Part shown: positions 58,113-62,399 of the stretch, one piece after another | Layout of the letters: every line of letters begins with the position of its first letter | Numbering within the stretch: position 1 is the stretch's first letter | NCBI RefSeq assembly: GCF_002014975.1 | Contig: NZ_MUXV01000031.1 | Span: forward strand, 1 to 62,399 | Length of the DNA stretch: 62,399 nt | Source of the DNA: Moraxella bovis | Lineage (GTDB): Bacteria; Pseudomonadota; Gammaproteobacteria; Pseudomonadales; Moraxellaceae | Direction: 5' to 3' | Program-made: the position numbers and the translations under genes | Notes under the pieces: model-generated | Told to the model about the DNA's origin: nothing | Seen by the model: only the letters and a program-made list of their open reading frames with translations | Database searches by the model: none

Positions 58113-58247
58113 GGTAGTAGTCCAAAAAGTATGCTGAACTAGGTTTTCCGTTCGTCCTGAGCCTGCCTGCGGGTAGGAAAACCGTTATGGGCAGGCATAG
58201 CTCGCCACGAACGGTTTTCTTTGTAGCATACTTTTTGAACCAAAGCC
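58113..58247. mobile_element. Family B MITE, copy B, with 8-bp target duplication
   Basis: This 135-bp element runs from GGTAGTAGTCCAAAAAGTAT to ATACTTTTTGAACCAAAGCC and is nearly identical to copy A, in the same orientation. AGAGCATA flanks it on both sides (58105-58112 and 58248-58255). It differs from copy A in the central hairpin, where GCCTGCC pairs with GGCAGGC instead of AGCTATGCC with GGCATAGCT, so pairing is kept by a slightly different register. Confidence 0.9.
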
Positions 58248-58263
58248 AGAGCATAAAAAGCAC

Positions 58264-58294
58264 ATAAAAAACGGCGACCGCAGCCACCGTTTTA
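58264..58294 (-). terminator. ssb terminator
   Basis: On the minus strand AAAACGG and CCGTTTTTT pair around a 12-13 nt GC-rich loop 17 bp after the ssb stop. The family B element is inserted just beyond it. Confidence 0.72.
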
Positions 58295-58310
58295 TTGTCA
58301 ATAAATATAA

Positions 58311-59051
58311 CTAAAAAGGCATGTCATCGTCTGCCACGCCACTGGCTGATGGCGGGGTTACCGCTTTGGGGGCGGGTTTGTCACCCATGAATGGATTGTC
58401 TCCATTTTGAGCGGGGGCGTTATTGTCTTGACCGCCTTGATTGGCGTGCTGTGGGGCTTGACCGAAGCCTTGATTGGGGTTGTTATTTTGGTAGCTTGGG
58501 GTATTTTGCCCAAAACCATTTTGGGACTGGTTATTAAAGCCGTTTTGATAGCCGCCTTGTTGCGGTGCACTGCCACCAAAGCCATTATTGCCCTGATAAC
58601 CGCCATGCTGACCGCCCCCGTTACCCCATTGGTTATTTTGTTGGTTGTTGTAGCCACCGCCAAAGTTGCGGTTGTTGTAGCCCTGATTGCCCTGCCAGTC
58701 GCCACCGCCATTGTTGTCACGTCTGTCAAGCATTTGCATTTGATTGGCTCGTACTTCGGTGCTATAACGCTCGATGCCTTGTTGGTCGGTGTATTTCCTA
58801 GTGTGCAGACTGCCTTCGATATACACGAGTGCCCCTTTGCGTAGGTACTGGGCGGCAATCTCGCCTAGGCGGTTAAATAGGCTGATACGGTGCCATTCGG
58901 TCTGCTCTTTTTGCTCGCCTGTGTTTTTGTCTGTCCAGCGGTCAGAAGTCGCCACGTTAATACTGGTCAGGCTACCGCCATTTTGGAATTGACGTACTTC
59001 TGGGTCTTGACCTAAGCGACCAACGATAATTACTTTATTAATACTTGCCAT
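58311..59051 (-). CDS. ssb: Single-stranded DNA-binding protein
   Basis: SSB coats single-stranded DNA and recruits repair and replication proteins. The 246-residue product has an OB-fold (about 1-112: [20 protein letters not shown] and [20 protein letters not shown]), a long Gly/Gln/Asn-rich linker (about 115-235) and the acidic tip DDDMPF that binds partner proteins. The linker is longer than in E. coli SSB (178 residues in total there). The repetitive codons of the linker make long false ORFs in other frames. Confidence 0.95.
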   Translation of the reverse strand: MASINKVIIVGRLGQDPEVRQFQNGGSLTSINVATSDRWTDKNTGEQKEQTEWHRISLFNRLGEIAAQYLRKGALVYIEGSLHTRKYTDQQGIERYSTEVRANQMQMLDRRDNNGGGDWQGNQGYNNRNFGGGYNNQQNNQWGNGGGQHGGYQGNNGFGGSAPQQGGYQNGFNNQSQNGFGQNTPSYQNNNPNQGFGQAPQHANQGGQDNNAPAQNGDNPFMGDKPAPKAVTPPSASGVADDDMPF

Positions 59052-59236
59052 GATGGTTACTCAACTTTTGATGTTTAAAAATAATGATTTGATTCAATAA
59101 ATTTGTTTTAAATAAACGGTTAAATTCACATATTTAGCGTGACGATATTTTCACTAAATGGGTTTACTTTTTCGGTTTGTCTTTTGGCATGCCGTCGCTT
59201 TTATTTGTGCATTGTATTGCCATTATCTTAATTAAA

Positions 59237-59265
59237 ATAAGTCAGAATAAGATATCCTGACTTAT
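59237..59265 (-). terminator. Probable hns terminator displaced by a repeat
   Basis: ATAAGTCAG and CTGACTTAT form a 9-bp stem with an 11-nt loop; on the minus strand it runs into TTTTAATT. It now lies about 245 bp after the H-NS-like stop because the family A repeat sits between. Confidence 0.45.
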
Positions 59266-59281
59266 CTATTTGCAGTCAAGG

Positions 59282-59485
59282 TAGGGCGTATTGAACATTG
59301 ATAACATTTTATAAAAATGAGATAAAACTTATTGTTTTGTTAATTTTTGCATGAAAAATGGCTAAATCTTGTTTTTCATCGTCAAAATCCTTGTTGATAT
59401 TTCAATATCAACTGCCGACTTTTCCTTGAAAAACGTGCGATTTTTCTCATTTTTCATTGCAAATACCAAAGGCAGGCACGCCCTA
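59282..59485 (-). mobile_element. Family A TA-flanked repeat, copy 3
   Basis: This 204-bp copy runs from TAGGGCGTATTGAAC to GGCAGGCACGCCCTA. Its left end carries the TTGAAC type of tip and its right end the GCCTGCC type, so the two tips are a mixed pair. The central hairpin is GTTGATAT/ATATCAAC, as in copy 1. Its L end points toward ssb, about 230 bp away; its R end is 25 bp beyond the H-NS-like gene's stop. Confidence 0.87.
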
Positions 59486-59510
59486 ATAATCTCTTATCTT
59501 GTTTTACTGC

Positions 59511-59828
59511 TTAGTTTACTTTGTAGTCTTCTAGTTTTTTGCCTTTGGCTAGGGCTTCTTCTAACCAACCTGGCTTACGACCACGACCTGCCCAAACGTT
59601 TTTTGGGTTTTGTGGGTCACGGTAAGCAACAGATGCTTCTTTTTGAGCCTTTTTGCCTACTTTTAGAATCTCATCGATGGTGGTGCCGTTTTCTTTGGCG
59701 ATTTGTTTAAATTGCAAGTAAGCATCTTTTAGACCTTGGGCTTGCTTTTGTTTGATTTTGGCTTGGGCATCTTTGGTAAGTGCTTCTAGCTGTTCTACGC
59801 TAAGTGCGTCAATATTTACATTAGACAT
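59511..59828 (-). CDS. H-NS-family nucleoid protein
   Basis: H-NS proteins bind AT-rich DNA and silence acquired genes. The 105-residue product has an N-terminal helical oligomerisation part (about 5-45), a linker, and the C-terminal DNA-binding domain YRDPQNPKNVWAGRGRKPGW (69-88), with the Trp-Ala-Gly-Arg-Gly-Arg core that inserts in the minor groove. It is slightly shorter than E. coli H-NS (137). GAGGAAATACC precedes the ATG. Many repeats and AT-rich genes in this window are plausible targets. Confidence 0.9.
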   Translation of the reverse strand: MSNVNIDALSVEQLEALTKDAQAKIKQKQAQGLKDAYLQFKQIAKENGTTIDEILKVGKKAQKEASVAYRDPQNPKNVWAGRGRKPGWLEEALAKGKKLEDYKVN

Positions 59829-60036
59829 GGTATTTCCTCTTTAAAATAACCGTGAGAATAATCAAAGGTAAATCCATCAATGTGCATACATCAATACATC
59901 CGATGATTATTGGTGGTGCCAGTTGGGATATTTTAGGTTTATTAAAAATAAATTTAAAATATCGCTATTTAAAAAGATAAAAACGCTGATTTTTATCGTA
60001 TGATTATATTAACACATTTTATTTTAAAAATACAAA

Positions 60037-61107
60037 TCATTTATTCGCCTTTTTGGGGTTTTTTAACACTTTTTTATCAGTTTTGACAAATTGGGCATGA
60101 TCGATATTATCAATGACCGCCTTATCAAGACTGTGGTATTCATTAAGTAAAGACGTGGAATGATAAGGCACTAAGGCAGACGGCACAACCGATTTGGCGG
60201 CGTCAATATGCTTAATAGAATCATCAAAAAAGATATGCGGAGCAAATGTTTTTAATACCCTTGTTTTTTCAATACCGCCCAAGAAAAACGCCAAATCCAC
60301 ATCCACACCCCATTCCCTTAATGTCTTAATGGCACGCATGTCGGCAGGGGCATTACGAGCGGTCACAAGGGCGATACGAATCGGATTGTGGGTGCTGTCT
60401 AGGGTGTCGTGGGGCAGGCTCTTTTGTAGGGCGGAGAGCTTGATTAAAAAGTCGGCATAAGGACCTTTGTCGATGGGCAAATCCGCCATGCTCTCTTCGC
60501 GATGATGAAAGGCTTGTAGCCCCTCTTGTTTGAACACCAGCTCGCCTGAGTCGTCAAACAGCACCGCATCCCCATCAAAGGCAATGCGAAGCTGTTCGGT
60601 GTCCAGCTCCAATATCTCCACAGGCGTGGCATCCAACACCGCACAGGCACACAGGCGAGCATCGGTGACGGCTTGAGCATCATCGATGTTGGTCGTCAAA
60701 AACAAATCCACATCAAAGTCATCAATATAATCCGCCACACTCGCCCCCGAGATGAATGCCGAGCGAGTAATACCCAAACCATGCGTGCGTATGGCGTTTA
60801 GCACTTGTATGCCTAGGTCGGGGGTGGATTTTGAGACGATGACGACTTCGATAAAAGGCGACTCATCGTGGTAGTCTTTGGGCGGTTGGTATTTGTTTAG
60901 GTTTAGCAGGGCTTCGATGAGTGGGTAGCCTGTCCCTTTTTGTAATGGCTCGTTTTCGACCGATTTCATGTAGTCGCTAAACCGAGCAGATGCGGTAGCT
61001 TTGTCTTCTGCCAAAAAGCGTTTTAACATCTCATCATGCTCTTTTAGGTCAAATAATGCCGTCGCTGAGATTGCTACGATGAGTGTGTTTGAAAAATTAA
61101 CCGCCAT
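60037..61107 (-). CDS. Cytosolic 5'-nucleotidase (NT5C1-like family)
   Basis: The 356-residue product matches the 5'-nucleotidase family related to eukaryotic cytosolic NT5C1 (HAD-type fold). It has TLIVAISATALFDLKEHDEM, the segment FIEVVIVSKSTPDLGIQVLN, IAFDGDAVLFDDSGELVF, which carries the DxDxV-like Asp pair, and VTARNAPADMRAIKTLREWG and FFDDSIKHIDAA as later motifs. It would release nucleosides from 5'-nucleotides in the cytosol; substrate preference is not visible. There is no signal peptide. AGGACTTTATC precedes the ATG. Confidence 0.82.
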   Translation of the reverse strand: MAVNFSNTLIVAISATALFDLKEHDEMLKRFLAEDKATASARFSDYMKSVENEPLQKGTGYPLIEALLNLNKYQPPKDYHDESPFIEVVIVSKSTPDLGIQVLNAIRTHGLGITRSAFISGASVADYIDDFDVDLFLTTNIDDAQAVTDARLCACAVLDATPVEILELDTEQLRIAFDGDAVLFDDSGELVFKQEGLQAFHHREESMADLPIDKGPYADFLIKLSALQKSLPHDTLDSTHNPIRIALVTARNAPADMRAIKTLREWGVDVDLAFFLGGIEKTRVLKTFAPHIFFDDSIKHIDAAKSVVPSALVPYHSTSLLNEYHSLDKAVIDNIDHAQFVKTDKKVLKNPKKANK

Positions 61108-61393
61108 GATAAAGTCCTAGTTTTAAATAAATGTAAGGCGTGGTTTTAAAATTTATTTATGATGATTAAATGGTTATTAACAGGGATATAAAAATCGGTG
61201 GGTAAATTTTGCCTTTGTTAATGTGGTTAATTTGGTTTTTGTGGATTTTAAATATGAAAAATCTTACCAAAACATCATTTATCTATCATGTTTATCTATC
61301 ATGCCCAATCTTAATCCATCAAAACAACCATTTTAAATAACAACAACAAAGCACTCACGCCAAAAGCAAAAACCCATCCACAGGACAGGCTTT

Positions 61394-61819
61394 TTACCAA
61401 ATCATCTTTATGGCAAAATAAAATAACTGCAAACAGCAAACCAGCGACAAACCCCAAATCACCGAGCGAAATGTCGCCAGATTCATGGCATATGCCACGC
61501 CATAGATAAGGCGTAACACGACATAAAGCCACGCCATGCCATTCACCACGTTTTGGGGGACAAAACAGTACATGGCGACCAGCACCGCCCCGATAAAGAT
61601 AGGCAGACTCTCAAAACTGTTGGCTTGCACGGCATTTAGGCGAGCCGATAGCCCTGTGGTCTGTGCTAGGAACGCTCGTGGGTTTTGATTGTCGCTTTTA
61701 AAGTTAAATCCGCCAGCCATCTTTGCCAAAAACGCAAAGACAAAGGGCAACACGCAAGCGACCATGAGCGCCACAATCGCATAATGAGTGCCGTTCGGCA
61801 CGTGCAAAATCCAGTTCAT
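61394..61819 (-). CDS. MAPEG-family membrane protein
   Basis: The 141-residue product has four hydrophobic helices and the bacterial MAPEG pattern: a first helix, then NPRAFLAQTTGLSARLNAVQ with NxFESLPIF (QANSFESLPIF), the glutathione-contacting region in characterised members, and RLIYGVAYAMNLATFRSVIW at the end. Bacterial members are mostly of unknown activity. It starts 2 bp after the osmC-like stop on the same strand, so the two are translationally linked and may share a role in thiol or oxidant metabolism; that is inference. Confidence 0.82.
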   Translation of the reverse strand: MNWILHVPNGTHYAIVALMVACVLPFVFAFLAKMAGGFNFKSDNQNPRAFLAQTTGLSARLNAVQANSFESLPIFIGAVLVAMYCFVPQNVVNGMAWLYVVLRLIYGVAYAMNLATFRSVIWGLSLVCCLQLFYFAIKMIW

Positions 61820-61821
61820 GC

Positions 61822-62244
61822 TTATGCCGTCGCCACTATTTCAAAATCATGGGTGATGTTCACCCCGCCATCGGCGAGCATTTTTGATGCTGAGCAGTAT
61901 TTATCTGCTGACAGTTCAATGGCTTTGGCGACCTGCGATTCTTTGATGTTCTCGCCTGCGACGATAAAATGCAGATGAATGTCCGTAAATACCGCAGGCA
62001 CGCTGTCGGCACGGCAGGCGGAGACTTCACAGCGAACATCGCTAATGGCTTGGCGGGATTTTTTTAAAATGCTTACCACATCATAACTGGCACAACCGCC
62101 CAGCCCCATTAGGATAAGCTCCATCGGTCTTGCCCCAAGCTCTTGGGCTGAGTCAATGATGACTTTATGTCCCGAACCGCTCACGATCTCAAAATTAATC
62201 GCTTCGTTATTTAGCCATGTTACACTGGCACTCATGTCGCTCAT
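61822..62244 (-). CDS. OsmC/YhfA-family protein
   Basis: OsmC-family proteins are thiol peroxidases acting on organic hydroperoxides; the YhfA branch is less well defined. The 140-residue product has RPMELILMGLGGCASYDVVS with the conserved Cys of the N-terminal site and VAKAIELSADKYCSASKML with the second Cys, both expected in active members. AGGTAATCCC precedes the ATG at 62244. It is first in a pair with the MAPEG gene. A family A repeat begins 37 bp upstream. Confidence 0.85.
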   Translation of the reverse strand: MSDMSASVTWLNNEAINFEIVSGSGHKVIIDSAQELGARPMELILMGLGGCASYDVVSILKKSRQAISDVRCEVSACRADSVPAVFTDIHLHFIVAGENIKESQVAKAIELSADKYCSASKMLADGGVNITHDFEIVATA

Positions 62245-62281
62245 GGGATTACCTTTTTTGATAAATTTTAATAAACATAAT

Positions 62282-62399
62282 TAGGGCGTGCCTGCCCTTT
62301 ATAACACAATTTAACATTTAGAAATTTTATAAAAATAAAATAATGTTTTTGCATGAAAATGGCTAAATCTTGTTTTTCTTCGTCAAAAACTTGTCTGAT
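62282..62399 (-). mobile_element. Family A TA-flanked repeat, copy 5 (cut by window end)
   Basis: It starts TAGGGCGTGCCTGCC and keeps GCATGAAAATGGCTAAATC and TTTTTCTTCGTCAAAA before the window ends inside the expected hairpin (GTCTGAT...). The L end faces the osmC-like gene. On the minus strand TGTTATAAA near 62295-62303 is an extended -10-like box facing out, without a good -35. Confidence 0.75.

Larger units (their letters stand above)
58006..58310. other. 305-bp fabB-ssb spacer
   Basis: It holds the second family B repeat with its target duplications and the ssb terminator. The 107 bp nearest fabB are AT-rich and must carry the fabB promoter, unless the gene is read from the repeat or from ssb. 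Confidence 0.55.
59052..59510. other. 459-bp ssb-hns spacer
   Basis: It holds a family A repeat at 59282-59485, which fills most of the hns-proximal half, and a hairpin at 59237-59265. The ssb promoter should lie in 59052-59230, where I see no convincing pair. Confidence 0.5.

Noticed and set aside
58078..58287. 69-residue membrane-like ORF
   Set aside because: Most of it is the family B repeat and the ssb terminator read as protein, so it was created by the insertion.
58358..58858. Long ORFs on both strands across ssb
   Set aside because: They come from the repetitive Gly/Gln/Asn codons of the SSB linker. The repeats are also not a CRISPR array: no constant repeat-spacer pattern.

Overview
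The window reads as a piece of chromosome from a gammaproteobacterium of the family Moraxellaceae, most likely the genus Moraxella. The basis is gene order and protein character: an intact S10-spc-alpha ribosomal cluster, mreBCD-maf-rng, gatCAB, an Acinetobacter/Moraxella-type ArgA, a rubredoxin/rubredoxin-reductase pair (here fused), an opacity-type outer-membrane barrel protein, and AT-leaning spacers. The species call is inference. No tRNA, rRNA, CRISPR array, prophage or intact transposase gene was seen.

Layout. 0-5 kb: a 40-residue prepilin-like ORF overlapping an NAD-binding epimerase-like gene, an MltB-type lytic transglycosylase, and two DUF2382 stress-type genes, one with a PRC-barrel. 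5-10 kb: rbfA-truB, a beta-barrel outer-membrane protein, rpsO and pnp. 10-24.6 kb: a mixed metabolic and accessory stretch with lipoproteins, a split membrane gene, an XRE regulator, an HD-domain protein, heme oxygenase with an operator-like palindrome, a DUF294 signalling protein, Lrp-EamA transporter, argA, proA, and an AT-rich patch with a broken sirtuin gene and a frameshifted small gene. 24.6-34 kb: gatB, a GNAT gene, gatA, gatC, then divergent mreB-C-D, maf and rng. 34.3-48.1 kb: 28 translation, secretion and transcription genes from rpsJ to rplQ. Predicted internal promoters precede rplN, rplF and rpsM, and a terminator lies between rpsH and rplF. 48.1-62.4 kb: class I fumarase, gph, a second beta-barrel protein, a rubredoxin-reductase fusion next to an acyl-CoA-dehydrogenase-like flavoprotein, pabB, fabB, ssb, an H-NS-like gene, a 5'-nucleotidase, MAPEG and OsmC genes.

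The most striking non-genic content is two families of small non-autonomous repeats. Family A (four full copies of 130-268 bp, one cut by the window end, one degenerate copy and one remnant) is flanked by TA and has inverted ends TAGGGCGTG/CACGCCCTA. In every assignable copy the same end faces the 5' end of the next gene, in three cases within 10-37 bp of a start codon, and in one case a good promoter lies inside the element directly upstream of a lipoprotein gene. Its internal hairpin keeps pairing while its sequence changes. Family B (two copies of about 135 bp) brackets fabB, and each copy has its own perfect 8-bp target duplication. A third, single inverted-repeat element with TA ends forms the pnp leader. 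I see no complete new multi-protein system; the mobile-promoter behaviour of family A is the best candidate for something undescribed.
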